Shown here piece after piece: positions 1 through 7,293 of a DNA stretch of 32,151 bases. The position numbers and the translations under genes are program-made. The DNA comes from Candidatus Nitrosotenuis sp. GTDB taxonomy: Archaea > Thermoproteota > Nitrososphaeria > Nitrososphaerales > Nitrosopumilaceae. Numbering within the stretch: the stretch's first letter is position 1; each line of letters opens with the position of its first letter. The notes beneath the pieces are model-generated. The model saw only the letters and a program-made list of their open reading frames with translations. It ran no database searches and had not been told where the DNA came from. The stretch spans positions 1 to 32,151 of the forward strand of contig SCVO01000006.1 in assembly GCA_004322465.1 (NCBI GenBank). Direction: 5' to 3'.

Positions 1-120
1 CGGCAAGACTGCTAAAGAACGCGCAGGAGGATGCGGCAAGACTGCTAAAGAACGCGCAGGAGGATGCGGCAAGACTGCTAAAGAACGCGCAGGAGGATGC
101 GGCAAGACTGCTAAAGAACG
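1..120 (+). repeat. Perfect 33-bp tandem repeat inside the kinase gene
   Basis: A 33-bp unit (starting GCGGCAAGACTG) is repeated head to tail without any mismatch. Copies lie at 1-32 (first base lost), 33-65 and 66-98, with a final 22-bp partial copy at 99-120. Each unit encodes 11 residues, AARLLKNAQED, so adding or losing copies keeps the frame. The array continues past the window edge, so the copy number is unknown. The absence of synonymous changes points to recent expansion or ongoing homogenisation. Confidence 0.97.
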
Positions 121-842
121 AACAAGAAAATGAATTTGGAAATATTCCCAAAATAGAAAAACAGGCACTGAGCAACGAGGAGCGCGCAATACGCAAAAAC
201 AAGCTGTATGCCATCGGAGAACTGTCGTCAAGGTTGGCGCACGATCTGCAAAATCCACTGGCAGTGATAAAAAACACTTTGGAAATCCTAAGATTGAGGG
301 ATCCCAAACTGGATGAAAAAACAAGAGAGAGTTACGATAGGATGGAAAGAGCAACCACAAGAATGATGCAGCAGATCAGGGAGGTTTTGGATTTCGTCAG
401 AACTGGAGACTTGATGCGTGAGGAAATTTTAGTATCCGAATTATTAAAAACAGTCATCGAGGACATGGATGTGCCAAAAGAAATTCAGATTATTTTGCCC
501 TCCCAAGATGCCAAGATATTCGTAGACATAAAACAGATGCAAACGGTATTTGCCAATCTGATACTAAATGCAATTCAGGCCATCGACGACAAAGGCAAGA
601 TAATGATCCAGGTTTTTGATTCTGATGACGACGTGGTAATTGAGGTAATTGATAACGGCCACGGCATAAAGAAAGAAAACGTGCAGCATGTTTTTGAGCC
701 CTTGTTTACCACAAAACAGAGCGGAACTGGCCTTGGGCTTGCAAGCTGCAAGGCAGTAATAGAAAACCACAGTGGCACAATAGACTGCACCAGCATTGTG
801 AACAAGGGGACCGTGTTTACCGTAAGACTGCCAAAGGTCTAG
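3..842 (+). CDS. Sensor histidine kinase, 5'-truncated by window edge
   Basis: This is the C-terminal part of a two-component histidine kinase that phosphorylates an unseen response regulator. The frame is open from the first bases, so the true start is outside the window. In order, it has an alanine/leucine/charged linker of near-perfect 11-residue repeats (nt 1-120), a charged helix, the H-box (AHDLQNP, phospho-acceptor His encoded near nt 240), the N-box (NLILNAIQAI), the G1 box (DNGHGI) and the G2 box (GTGLGLA). The HisKA and HATPase_c domains are therefore complete. No membrane segment is visible in this part. A TTG at 234 could be mistaken for a start, but it lies inside the H-box region and the frame is clearly coding upstream. 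No partner regulator is adjacent, since the next gene is purN. The sensory input domain cannot be seen. Confidence 0.93.
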   Translation, partial: ARLLKNAQEDAARLLKNAQEDAARLLKNAQEDAARLLKNEQENEFGNIPKIEKQALSNEERAIRKNKLYAIGELSSRLAHDLQNPLAVIKNTLEILRLRDPKLDEKTRESYDRMERATTRMMQQIREVLDFVRTGDLMREEILVSELLKTVIEDMDVPKEIQIILPSQDAKIFVDIKQMQTVFANLILNAIQAIDDKGKIMIQVFDSDDDVVIEVIDNGHGIKKENVQHVFEPLFTTKQSGTGLGLASCKAVIENHSGTIDCTSIVNKGTVFTVRLPKV

Positions 843-891
843 ACTCCGACCTAAAACAATAATATTGTTTGACAAGTGAGAAAATTCAGAT

Positions 892-1521
892 TTGCTTCAC
901 TTAGGGATACTAATTTCCGGCCGAGGGAGTAACATGGAATCCATACTAAAGGCAATCAAAAGGCAAAAAATCCCGATAAACCCGGCAGTAGTGATATCAA
1001 ACAACCCAGGCGCCATTGGACTCAAAATAGCGCAAAACATGGGGATTAAAACAGCAGTTGTCGAGAGCAGGGGATTCACTGGGAACAGGTGGGATTATGA
1101 TAAAAAAATAATCCAAGTCCTTTCAGAGCACGGGGTTACAGAAAAAAACGGGCTCGTTTGCCTTGCTGGATTCATGAGAATCATCAGCCCAGAATTCATA
1201 CGAAAATACAAAAATCGCATGCTGAACATCCACCCTGCCATACTGCCTTCTTTTCCAGGACTGCATGCACAAAGACAGGCACTGGAGTATGGAGCAAAAT
1301 ATTCCGGATGCACTGTTCACTTTGTTGATGAGGGCGTCGACACGGGACCAATAATTTTGCAGGCAGCAGTGAAGGTAAAGGATGACGACACTGAGGAGAC
1401 GCTTTCAAAAAGGATTCTTGCAAAGGAACATGCGATTTACCCGCAGGCAGTCAAGTTGTTTGCAGAGGGGAGGATCAAGACTTTTGGGCGAAGAACCAAA
1501 GTCAAGAGTCGGGGCCGCTAA
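892..1521 (+). CDS. purN: Phosphoribosylglycinamide formyltransferase (PurN, GART)
   Basis: PurN transfers the formyl group of 10-formyl-tetrahydrofolate to GAR, giving FGAR in purine synthesis in the cytoplasm. The 209-residue length is typical. The N-terminal substrate loop GRGSN (residues 10-14) and the catalytic triad are present: Asn112 and His114 in LNIHPAILPSF, and Asp150 in DEGVDTGP. The only possible start is TTG at 892, because an in-frame TGA lies at 877-879 and no other start codon follows it. The 3' end overlaps the convergent cupin gene by 20 bp. FolD, the formyl-THF cyclo-ligase and PurD lie within 7 kb, forming a loose folate and purine cluster. The C-terminus is basic (GRRTKVKSRGR). 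Confidence 0.95.
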   Translation: MLHLGILISGRGSNMESILKAIKRQKIPINPAVVISNNPGAIGLKIAQNMGIKTAVVESRGFTGNRWDYDKKIIQVLSEHGVTEKNGLVCLAGFMRIISPEFIRKYKNRMLNIHPAILPSFPGLHAQRQALEYGAKYSGCTVHFVDEGVDTGPIILQAAVKVKDDDTEETLSKRILAKEHAIYPQAVKLFAEGRIKTFGRRTKVKSRGR

Positions 1522-1822
1522 AAAAGTACAGGACGACCAGCTCCTTTTTGTTGCCAAAAAACTTGTGAGGGACATTCTTTTGAACATAGTATGCTTTTGA
1601 CTCGGATATTTCATAGTCCTTGTCGTTTATTTTCAAAAACCCGTCGCCGTAAATCACATAGTACAACTCATCGGAGTCATGCGGCTCCTGCGTATCCTCC
1701 TCGTTTGGCTCCAGCACCAAGACTCCAGCTGCGATGTTTTTCCTGTCGATAAACGTGTGAAAGTAGCCGTCAGATTTTCGTATGTCGTCAATGTATTTTT
1801 TTATGTCAAACTCTATTTTCAT
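1502..1822 (-). CDS. Small single-domain cupin protein
   Basis: This 106-residue protein is almost entirely one cupin beta-barrel. The first cupin motif is recognisable around residues 45-60 (EPHDSDELYYVIYGDG, with His and Glu as probable metal ligands), and the second around VPHKFFGNKKEL. It has no signal peptide or membrane segment, so it is likely cytoplasmic. Small cupins of this type bind a metal and act as isomerases, dioxygenases or ligand sensors; the substrate cannot be told from sequence. The ATG at 1820-1822 is clear. The gene is tail-to-tail with purN and overlaps it by 20 bp. It lies 6 bp downstream of the anchored protein gene that ends at 1829, so the two are probably co-transcribed. 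Confidence 0.82.
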   Translation of the reverse strand: MKIEFDIKKYIDDIRKSDGYFHTFIDRKNIAAGVLVLEPNEEDTQEPHDSDELYYVIYGDGFLKINDKDYEISESKAYYVQKNVPHKFFGNKKELVVLYFFSGPDS

Positions 1823-1828
1823 ATGAAA

Positions 1829-2773
1829 TCACTTTTTTCGTTTTCTGTTATTTTTCTTTTGTAATCGACGTATTAAAAGCGAGAACAGTGCGCCTCCAGG
1901 AATGCCAATCAGGGTTCCGAGGCTCACATATGGGGCCAAAAAGAAGCCCCCGATCCACACGCCGCCGTCGGTGGTGAATTCCATGAGCGTACGCGGCCTC
2001 AGTAGCAGCGACACTGTTTTTGATATTGTTCTTTCTGTTCCAGTGTCATCAGTGTATTTTACAGATACCTCAAACGGAAGCTTGTGCTCGAGCGTGACCT
2101 CGGATTCGTTTGTCACTATTTGTGAGTGAATTGGAAGAGGCGTATTTTTTGCAATTGTTGAAAATGTGTGTGTCGTTTGACCCCGAAAGGAAATGTCACT
2201 TGGGGATTTTATCTCTACTAGCACGTTTTGTATATCGATGTCCTTTGAGATCACCTCCACGTCGAAAGGAAATTCCGCGTTTGGAAATATCGATTCTGGC
2301 GTAGCAGTGTTAATCTGCACTTCTGGAAGGTTTTTTATTTCGATTGGAATCGCGATGTTTTTCTGGGTTGCAGGAAGCGGCGTTTCATTGTGGCTGAGCA
2401 AAATTTGCGAGTACACGGCATTTAGGTAATGTGTCCCCAGAGGTATTCCGTCGGCAGACTTGAGATCAATCGTTCCTCCATACGAGCCCCCAGTAGAAAG
2501 TCGATTAATTACCAAAGTCCCATTATTGACAAGAATCGAGTCGTCAGGACTTGTGAGTGCAAACTTGATGTCTTGTTTATCTTCCCAGCCGTTATTTTGC
2601 ACAAGGGCAGACACTGTAAAGTCTCGTCCCACGATAACGGCGTCAGGGTATGTTATAGTTACGTCCACGCCGCCATCCATGGTCTGCTTTATTGTGGCCG
2701 CGTCAGCACCGTAAAACGTAACAGTCGCAAACATCAGTACCGTAAAAATCAACGATGTTTTGGATTGACGCAT
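1829..2773 (-). CDS. Secreted, C-terminally membrane-anchored protein with Ig-like repeats
   Basis: This 314-residue protein is of unknown function. It has a Sec signal peptide (residues 1-25, ending YGADA), then about 240 residues of beta-rich sequence, then one transmembrane segment near the C-terminus (WIGGFFLAPYVSLGTLIG...) and a strongly basic cytoplasmic tail (RRLQKKNNRKRKK). The region after the signal peptide, with phrases such as FTVSALVQNNGWEDKQDI, resembles CARDB-like or other Ig-fold adhesion domains of archaeal surface proteins. That resemblance is an impression from pattern only. The topology places the beta-rich part outside the cell. The gene lies 6 bp upstream of the cupin gene on the same strand, probably in one transcript. 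Confidence 0.75.
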   Translation of the reverse strand: MRQSKTSLIFTVLMFATVTFYGADAATIKQTMDGGVDVTITYPDAVIVGRDFTVSALVQNNGWEDKQDIKFALTSPDDSILVNNGTLVINRLSTGGSYGGTIDLKSADGIPLGTHYLNAVYSQILLSHNETPLPATQKNIAIPIEIKNLPEVQINTATPESIFPNAEFPFDVEVISKDIDIQNVLVEIKSPSDISFRGQTTHTFSTIAKNTPLPIHSQIVTNESEVTLEHKLPFEVSVKYTDDTGTERTISKTVSLLLRPRTLMEFTTDGGVWIGGFFLAPYVSLGTLIGIPGGALFSLLIRRLQKKNNRKRKK

Positions 2774-2790
2774 TTATGGACTAGGCCTTC

Positions 2791-2940
2791 TCATCTTAAT
2801 GTAGATTGAGTGTGTTTGTTTTTTAGTTCTTTTTGCTTGCTTGCAAACGTATCCGCCTTGTCATATTCTTTGGTAAGCTCTTCAAAAAACCTCTCTGAAA
2901 ATCCATTCTTATCTATAGGGGGAGCGGCGTCTTTTTTCAT
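2791..2940 (-). CDS. Small charged protein, 49 aa, unknown
   Basis: An ATG at 2938-2940 opens a 49-residue frame starting MKKDAAPPIDKNG and ending STLR. It is very rich in Lys, Glu and Asp and probably forms a soluble helix. No family is recognised. Support comes from a clear TATA-like palindrome (AATTTAAATT, 2964-2973) centred 28 nt before the ATG, the spacing expected for a leaderless archaeal mRNA. The ORF also fills most of the gap between the htrA-like gene and the anchored protein gene, all on the same strand. It ends 17 bp before the next start. Confidence 0.55.
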   Translation of the reverse strand: MKKDAAPPIDKNGFSERFFEELTKEYDKADTFASKQKELKNKHTQSTLR

Positions 2941-2963
2941 TTAACATGATATGTAAAATCTGG

Positions 2964-2973
2964 AATTTAAATT
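2964..2973 (-). promoter_or_regulatory. TATA-like box for the 49-aa gene
   Basis: AATTTAAATT is a perfect palindrome centred 28 nt upstream of the ATG at 2940, consistent with a leaderless transcript. Confidence 0.55.
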
Positions 2974-2997
2974 GTTGACTTTTTAATCAGACAGGCG

Positions 2998-4242
2998 CTA
3001 GCCGGTCGTCGCCCTTTCCTGCAGGGTCGCGGTTAGATCCATTATGTTTCCATTTCGGTTTATTTGCAGTACCACTTTGTCTCCAACGTTTTTGTTTTCA
3101 GAAAGATACAGAATCAGATCATCGATGTCCCGCACCTTGTATCCGTCCAGTGCGATTATCACGTCTCCGCTCTTTATCTCCCGGTTGATGTTGTATGATG
3201 CTTCCTGCACTCCGGCTTTCGCTGCGGGCCCGTCCTTTACTATGGTTGTGACAAACACGCCCTTGTAGTTTTTTGCAAGCCCTAGCTTTTGCGCAATGTC
3301 CGGCACAAGGCTCGTTCCAGATACGCCAAGCCACGGATGCGTGTATGTTCCCTTTTCAATCAGCGACGGCAGGATCCTCTTAATGGTATTAGACGGCACG
3401 GCAAATCCTATTCCAGAAAATTCTCCAGTAGTCGATTGTATCGCGGTGTTGATTCCAATTACTTGGCCATTCATGTTCAAAAGCGGCCCGCCCGAGTTTC
3501 CAGGGTTTATTGCGGCATCAGTCTGTATCACGTTTGGTATAGAGTATCCAGATCCCTGGTTTGGCAAAAGGCGCCCCATCTGACTGATTATTCCAGTAGT
3601 CATGGTGTCGCTTAGGCCAAAAGGATTGCCTATTGCAATTACCTGCTGACCCACGTCAAGCAAAGACGAATCTGCCAAAGACAGCGGACTTAGCTGCTCA
3701 TCGGAATAATCGTCAGTTATTTGCAATACCGCAATATCGTTAAACGGGTCAGTGCCTATTACGTTTGCAGAATAGATGTTTCCGTCAACAAACCTGACAT
3801 CGACTGTTTTCGCTCCGTCCACCACATGATTGTTGGTAACGATGTGGCCAAGACTGTCATAGACAAATCCTGAGCCGAGCCTTGTGGATTGGCTTTCAAG
3901 CGGGCTTCCATTTATGATGATATTTTGATTTACTGTCGATACCTTGCTAGTTATCTGAACGACAGAGTTTTCCACCTGCTTGAAAATAATAGTAAGTGAG
4001 CTTGGAGCGACAGATTCAGTTTGGGAAACGGTTGTCAGTACTGCGTTTTTCACGGGCTCTTGAGATTTTGCATCGTCGTTTTGCGAGACGGTTTTTGTCT
4101 CCGAGTTTTTTTGCACCTGTGAAACCAGTTCGCCGCCAGAGACATGTCCAAGGTTTGTTGCAATGCTGAGTGCCAGCAGGACTGAAAGAAGCCCGATTGC
4201 GGAAATTTGGATTTTTTCTCGATTGTTCATTTTTTTCACCAT
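2998..4242 (-). CDS. HtrA/DegP-like membrane-anchored serine protease with PDZ domain
   Basis: This is a trypsin-fold quality-control protease that probably works outside the cytoplasmic membrane. Residues 11-32 form a single N-terminal membrane anchor, followed by a Ser/Thr/Gln-rich linker to about residue 80. The catalytic triad is intact: His139 (TNNHVVDG), Asp169 (NDIAVLQ) and Ser250 (NPGNSGGPL). One PDZ domain occupies about residues 303-410 (GVFVTTIVKDGPAAKAGV, SGDVIIALDG). The length of 414 residues fits a one-PDZ HtrA. Starts are possible at ATG 4242 or ATG 4230; a weak AT-rich box about 27 nt before 4230 slightly favours the shorter form. The 49-aa gene follows downstream on the same strand. 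Confidence 0.93.
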   Translation of the reverse strand: MVKKMNNREKIQISAIGLLSVLLALSIATNLGHVSGGELVSQVQKNSETKTVSQNDDAKSQEPVKNAVLTTVSQTESVAPSSLTIIFKQVENSVVQITSKVSTVNQNIIINGSPLESQSTRLGSGFVYDSLGHIVTNNHVVDGAKTVDVRFVDGNIYSANVIGTDPFNDIAVLQITDDYSDEQLSPLSLADSSLLDVGQQVIAIGNPFGLSDTMTTGIISQMGRLLPNQGSGYSIPNVIQTDAAINPGNSGGPLLNMNGQVIGINTAIQSTTGEFSGIGFAVPSNTIKRILPSLIEKGTYTHPWLGVSGTSLVPDIAQKLGLAKNYKGVFVTTIVKDGPAAKAGVQEASYNINREIKSGDVIIALDGYKVRDIDDLILYLSENKNVGDKVVLQINRNGNIMDLTATLQERATTG

Positions 4243-4360
4243 TCGTTGTTTTGAATTATTGAAATCATTGCCAGACTTTGCCTATAACCATTGCGTAGAA
4301 ATGGTAAATGTTTGAATTGCACGAATTAGCGTTTTCTCATTTGTCTAGATAAAATTGAAT

Positions 4361-4500
4361 TAACATTGTTACTTTGTCTCTAAATATCAGTACGGTACAG
4401 TCCCAGATGTGACGAGAACATCCCATAATCCATACCAACCCTTGTCTTAATCTCTAAAATTGTTCTCGTCATTATTTTATCACACCAGTGAACATTGTTA
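4361..4500. promoter_or_regulatory. Paired AACATTGTTA sites and an 11-bp inverted repeat between htrA-like and cupredoxin genes
   Basis: The 295-bp divergent gap holds AACATTGTTA twice (4362-4371 and 4491-4500). The first copy is part of the near-palindrome TAACATTGTTA. Between them lies a perfect 11-bp inverted repeat, TGACGAGAACA at 4410-4420 and TGTTCTCGTCA at 4461-4471, with a 40-nt spacer. The second AACATTGTTA ends 8 bp before the TATA box of the downstream gene. These look like operator sites for a dimeric regulator, but no regulator is identified. Confidence 0.4.
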
Positions 4501-4508
4501 ATCACCGG

Positions 4509-4515
4509 ATAAATA
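4509..4515 (+). promoter_or_regulatory. TATA box of the cupredoxin-like gene
   Basis: ATAAATA is centred 26 nt before the TTG at 4538, the spacing of a leaderless transcript. It supports TTG as the real start. Confidence 0.55.
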
Positions 4516-4537
4516 GGAGTCACTTACACCTGTTCTG

Positions 4538-5017
4538 TTGGGAAAGCGGAATAACAAGACAAGTCAGAAATCAAGCTCGCGCAAGTTTATTTGGATTGGC
4601 GGCATCATACTTGCCATAGCAGGAATTGGTTATGCGGCAATGATGTCCTCTACTCCGGTCAATTCCAAATATCCGGTATTCGGAGTTCCAGTTAACCATT
4701 ACATCAAGGCTGTAAATTCTCAGAACGGTCCTACGTTTGTTAGCACGTCCACCAAGGGAGGAAAGGGATTTTCAGGGTCAGGCGGACAGGCCACGCCCAC
4801 AATCGAGGTCAATACTGACGAACTTGTGGCAATACACATACTTAACGAGGACCACCAGAAGCACAATTTCAACATAGACCAGTTCAACGTACATACAAAG
4901 GATCTGGACTACTTTGGCTCCCAGTCAATCACGTTTGTGGCAGACAAGTCAGGAAGGTTTAGCTATTATGATTCACTCCATCCCAAAATGAACGGCACCA
5001 TCGTAGTAGGCCAGTAA
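4538..5017 (+). CDS. Membrane-anchored cupredoxin-like protein lacking the copper-ligand cysteine
   Basis: This 159-residue protein has a basic N-terminus, one membrane anchor (about residues 16-36), a low-complexity Gly/Ser linker and a C-terminal cupredoxin fold (about residues 85-158) facing outward. Type-1 copper sites use His, Cys, His and Met. Here His109 (QKHNF), His148 and Met151 (SLHPKMNG) are present, but the position normally held by Cys is Asp145 (YYDSLHPKM). A blue-copper electron-transfer site is therefore unlikely; it may bind copper differently or only keep the fold. TTG 4538 is the only start after an in-frame TAG at 4514, and a TATA box fits it. The next gene starts about 53 bp downstream and is probably in the same transcript. 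Confidence 0.85.
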   Translation: MGKRNNKTSQKSSSRKFIWIGGIILAIAGIGYAAMMSSTPVNSKYPVFGVPVNHYIKAVNSQNGPTFVSTSTKGGKGFSGSGGQATPTIEVNTDELVAIHILNEDHQKHNFNIDQFNVHTKDLDYFGSQSITFVADKSGRFSYYDSLHPKMNGTIVVGQ

Positions 5018-5056
5018 ATTGCCCCATAAAACTACATATCATACCGACGTTCTTTC

Positions 5057-5062
5057 AAGGAG
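5057..5062 (+). promoter_or_regulatory. Shine-Dalgarno that decides the start at 5071
   Basis: AAGGAG lies 8 nt before TTG 5071, but only 2 nt before the alternative TTG 5065. The second TTG is therefore the likelier start. Confidence 0.6.
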
Positions 5063-5070
5063 AGTTGGGA

Positions 5071-5460
5071 TTGGAAGACTCTGAGGAATACTCAAACCAC
5101 AGCGTAAGGGACGTAATCGAGTCATTCGTAGAACAGATACAAAAAACCAGGAGGTTGTTGTTTGGGGTCACCATCTCCGCGATGATTTTGGCCCCGTTGG
5201 CAATAGGCCTGTCAATATACATGGTAAGGCATGAGCACTTTTTCTTCGTCCTTGACGAGTATGACGAGTTTGGGACGTTTCTTGGCGTGCTGCTTGCAAC
5301 AATCATAATCATATCCTCAATTTGGCTGGTCTTGGGAATACGACAGTTCACAATGCTCAAGTCTTGGAACGCAAGGTATTCCAGCTACATGAAAAAGAAG
5401 GAAAAGCTCGACGAAAGAATATCTGCCAGCTTTGAGCTAGACGAGGATCAAGAAACTTAG
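5071..5460 (+). CDS. Small two-helix membrane protein, unknown
   Basis: This protein is about 130 residues long. It has an acidic N-terminus (EDSEEYSNHS), an amphipathic stretch, two membrane helices (FGVTISAMILAPLAIGLSIY and FLGVLLATIIIISSIWLVLG) separated by an acidic loop, and a cytoplasmic charged tail (KKKEKLDERISASFEL). No family is recognised. The start is TTG 5071, which is placed correctly after AAGGAG; an upstream TTG at 5065 is too close. It probably shares a transcript with the cupredoxin-like gene. It overlaps the convergent winged-helix gene by 24 bp. Confidence 0.78.
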   Translation: MEDSEEYSNHSVRDVIESFVEQIQKTRRLLFGVTISAMILAPLAIGLSIYMVRHEHFFFVLDEYDEFGTFLGVLLATIIIISSIWLVLGIRQFTMLKSWNARYSSYMKKKEKLDERISASFELDEDQET

Positions 5461-5781
5461 TTTGCTGTCACTTGCCTTGCTGGCATCAGAGCTTGTTTTT
5501 CTTGGGAACAGATCCTCGTACGGCTCTATAATGTTGCGACAAAATTCCATTCCCTTTGCAGTCACCTTGTAGATGGTAATGGAGCGCTTGCCGTCTTGCA
5601 GGACAGACTTTGTGATGATTTGGCGAGACTCCAGCTCATCGATTATGTGCTTGTGTTTTTTTAAATTCAGGCCGCTGTAGCTTACCAAAGTGGTTTGATT
5701 CAGCTCCCCATACTGGGCAAGTAGCAGAATGATGTCTTTTATTATGTAGATCTTGTCCCTATAGCCTTTGGTGACTGCCAC
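5437..5781 (-). CDS. Winged-helix DNA-binding protein, probable transcription regulator
   Basis: This 114-residue protein has the layout of an archaeal winged helix: helices near residues 12-25 (IIKDIILLLAQYG), a helix-turn-helix (LNQTTLVSYSGLNLKKHKHIIDELESRQII) and a beta wing (SVLQDGKRSITIYKVTAKG). The C-terminal tail is Ser/Lys-rich. It probably binds DNA as a dimer; targets are unknown. The start is GTG 5781, supported by a TATA box (5805-5810) 26 nt upstream. It is tail-to-tail with the two-helix membrane protein and overlaps it by 24 bp. The folD promoter lies immediately upstream on the other strand, so folD is one possible target. Confidence 0.8.
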   Translation of the reverse strand: MAVTKGYRDKIYIIKDIILLLAQYGELNQTTLVSYSGLNLKKHKHIIDELESRQIITKSVLQDGKRSITIYKVTAKGMEFCRNIIEPYEDLFPRKTSSDASKASDSKLSFLILV

Positions 5782-5804
5782 GATTTGTTGAGTTATTTTG
5801 GGAG

Positions 5805-5810
5805 TAAATA
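5805..5810 (-). promoter_or_regulatory. TATA box of the winged-helix gene
   Basis: TATTTA (minus strand) is centred 26 nt before GTG 5781, consistent with a leaderless mRNA. Confidence 0.5.
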
Positions 5811-5843
5811 ACTTCTAGGGATGATTATCCGTTTTTCAATTTG

Positions 5844-5856
5844 ATTAAATTAAATA
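5844..5856 (+). promoter_or_regulatory. TATA region of folD
   Basis: ATTAAATTAAATA is centred about 27 nt before ATG 5877. It covers the upstream TTG 5841, so translation is better placed at 5877. Confidence 0.55.
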
Positions 5857-5876
5857 CAATCAGCCCAAATGATCCA

Positions 5877-6746
5877 ATGTTGGTCGGAATAAAAATCGAC
5901 GGAGTTTTGGTGGCGTCTTCAGTCAAGGACCGAGTAAGAAGCGCAGTATCTGAGCTAAAGTCGCACGGAATAGAGCCCTGCCTTGCAACAATACTAGTCG
6001 GCGACAATCCGGCATCTGCCACGTACGTGAAAAACAAGCACAAGGCGTGTGCCGAGGTAGGAATTTTAACCAAGGACCACAAGATGCCATCCACCGCATC
6101 GCAAAAAGAAATGAACGAATTGCTCGATTCCCTGAATTCGGACGATTCTGTTCACGGAATACTAGTCCAGCTCCCGCTTCCAGAACAGCTAGGCGAGTTT
6201 GAGACCACCTCAAGAATTTCCCCAATCAAAGATGTCGACGGGCTAACGCCATACAATGCCGGACTATTGTCATTGGGAAAGGCAATCCTAAAGGCATGCA
6301 CGCCGTCCGGAATAATCGAGCTCTTTGATCACTACAACATAGACCTTGAGGGAAAAAACGTGGCCATAATCAACAGAAGCAACCTGCTTGGAAAGCCGCT
6401 GTACCACCTGCTGCTTCAGCGAAACGCCACGGTGATTACATGCCACTCCAAAACGAAAAACATTCAGAAGATTTGTCAGGATTCGGACATTATAATAACG
6501 GGCGTAGGAGACAGAACGAGGTTCACATTGACACCAGAAATGATACGAGAGGGCGCAGTCGTAATAGACGTTGCAACTACACGCCATGACGGAAAACTAG
6601 TCGGAGACTGTGATTTTGATAAAATAATACAAAAGGCGTCGTTTGCATCCCCAGTCCCAGGGGGCGTAGGGCCAATGACAATAGCAATGCTTCTAAAAAA
6701 TACGGTTACTGCCGCTTCGCTGAGTGAGAACATTGTCAGAAGATAA
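5877..6746 (+). CDS. folD: Methylene-THF dehydrogenase / methenyl-THF cyclohydrolase (FolD)
   Basis: FolD is a bifunctional cytoplasmic enzyme. It oxidises 5,10-methylene-THF to methenyl-THF with NAD(P)+ and hydrolyses that to 10-formyl-THF. The signatures are present: YVKNKHKACAEVGI with the catalytic Tyr and Lys, VQLPLP, the PxKDVDGLTPYNAG motif, the dinucleotide-binding segment NRSNLLGKPLYHLLLQ, and the C-terminal PVPGGVGPMTIAMLL. ATG 5877 gives 289 residues, a usual length, and the AT-rich box upstream fits a leaderless message from this ATG. An in-frame TTG at 5841 would add 12 residues but lies next to or inside the promoter. Its stop overlaps the start of the cyclo-ligase gene, so the two form an operon and supply one-carbon units to PurN. 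Confidence 0.95.
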   Translation: MLVGIKIDGVLVASSVKDRVRSAVSELKSHGIEPCLATILVGDNPASATYVKNKHKACAEVGILTKDHKMPSTASQKEMNELLDSLNSDDSVHGILVQLPLPEQLGEFETTSRISPIKDVDGLTPYNAGLLSLGKAILKACTPSGIIELFDHYNIDLEGKNVAIINRSNLLGKPLYHLLLQRNATVITCHSKTKNIQKICQDSDIIITGVGDRTRFTLTPEMIREGAVVIDVATTRHDGKLVGDCDFDKIIQKASFASPVPGGVGPMTIAMLLKNTVTAASLSENIVRR

Positions 6747-7293
6747 GCCAAGGCTGCGCAATCACCTGCTTGAGATACGCGATGGGCTGTCGCATGATTT
6801 CATGACAATAGCAAGCAAGCAAATCCAAAGAAACCTCAAAAAAATAGAGGCGTTTAGAAACGCCGAGACGGTTGCCTGCTATTATTCAATTGGGAGCGAG
6901 GTCAAGACGCTTGACATAATACAGCAGATGATCAGCGAGGCAAGGACGGTCGCACTCCCAAGAATTGTCGACGACGAGTTGGTATTTTGCTCAGTCAAGA
7001 GCTTTGAGGAATTGCAAAAAGGCGAGTTTGGCATAATGGAGCCAAGAAAGAACTGCCCAATAGTTGAGGATTTCGATATTGTTTTGGTTCCGGCAGTTGC
7101 AATGATGAGAACGGGCCAAAGGCTCGGCTACGGCAAGGGATATTACGACAGGTTCCTGTCAAAACACAAAACGTCTGCCATAGCGCTGGAATACTCCAAG
7201 CTGGTTGTCAGAAACATACCAAAGTCAGAAGGAGACGTTCCAATACAGTGGGTAGTTACGGAAGACGAAGTGATAAACACGTCAAAGGTATAG
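6724..7293 (+). CDS. 5-formyltetrahydrofolate cyclo-ligase family protein
   Basis: The enzyme uses ATP to convert 5-formyl-THF to methenyl-THF, rescuing a dead-end folate. The 189 residues cover the whole family fold. The N-terminal helical part has the substrate region CYYSIGSEVKT, and the key nucleotide/folate motif is GQRLGYGKGYYDRFL. The start is GTG 6724 or TTG 6733; both lie inside the folD coding end, so the two genes are translationally close. An AT-rich box at 6693-6701 would suit GTG 6724 if the gene also has its own promoter. The 3' end overlaps purD, on the other strand, by 12 bp. The pairing with FolD supports a folate role rather than a thiamine-related paralogue. Confidence 0.9.
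   Translation: MRTLSEDKPRLRNHLLEIRDGLSHDFMTIASKQIQRNLKKIEAFRNAETVACYYSIGSEVKTLDIIQQMISEARTVALPRIVDDELVFCSVKSFEELQKGEFGIMEPRKNCPIVEDFDIVLVPAVAMMRTGQRLGYGKGYYDRFLSKHKTSAIALEYSKLVVRNIPKSEGDVPIQWVVTEDEVINTSKV

Noticed and set aside
1-120. CRISPR array
   Set aside because: The 33-bp units are directly adjacent with no spacers and are in frame with a histidine kinase; it is a coding minisatellite.
564-875. Antisense frame over the kinase
   Set aside because: It is a shadow of the HATPase domain frame, with no promoter and no protein-like pattern.
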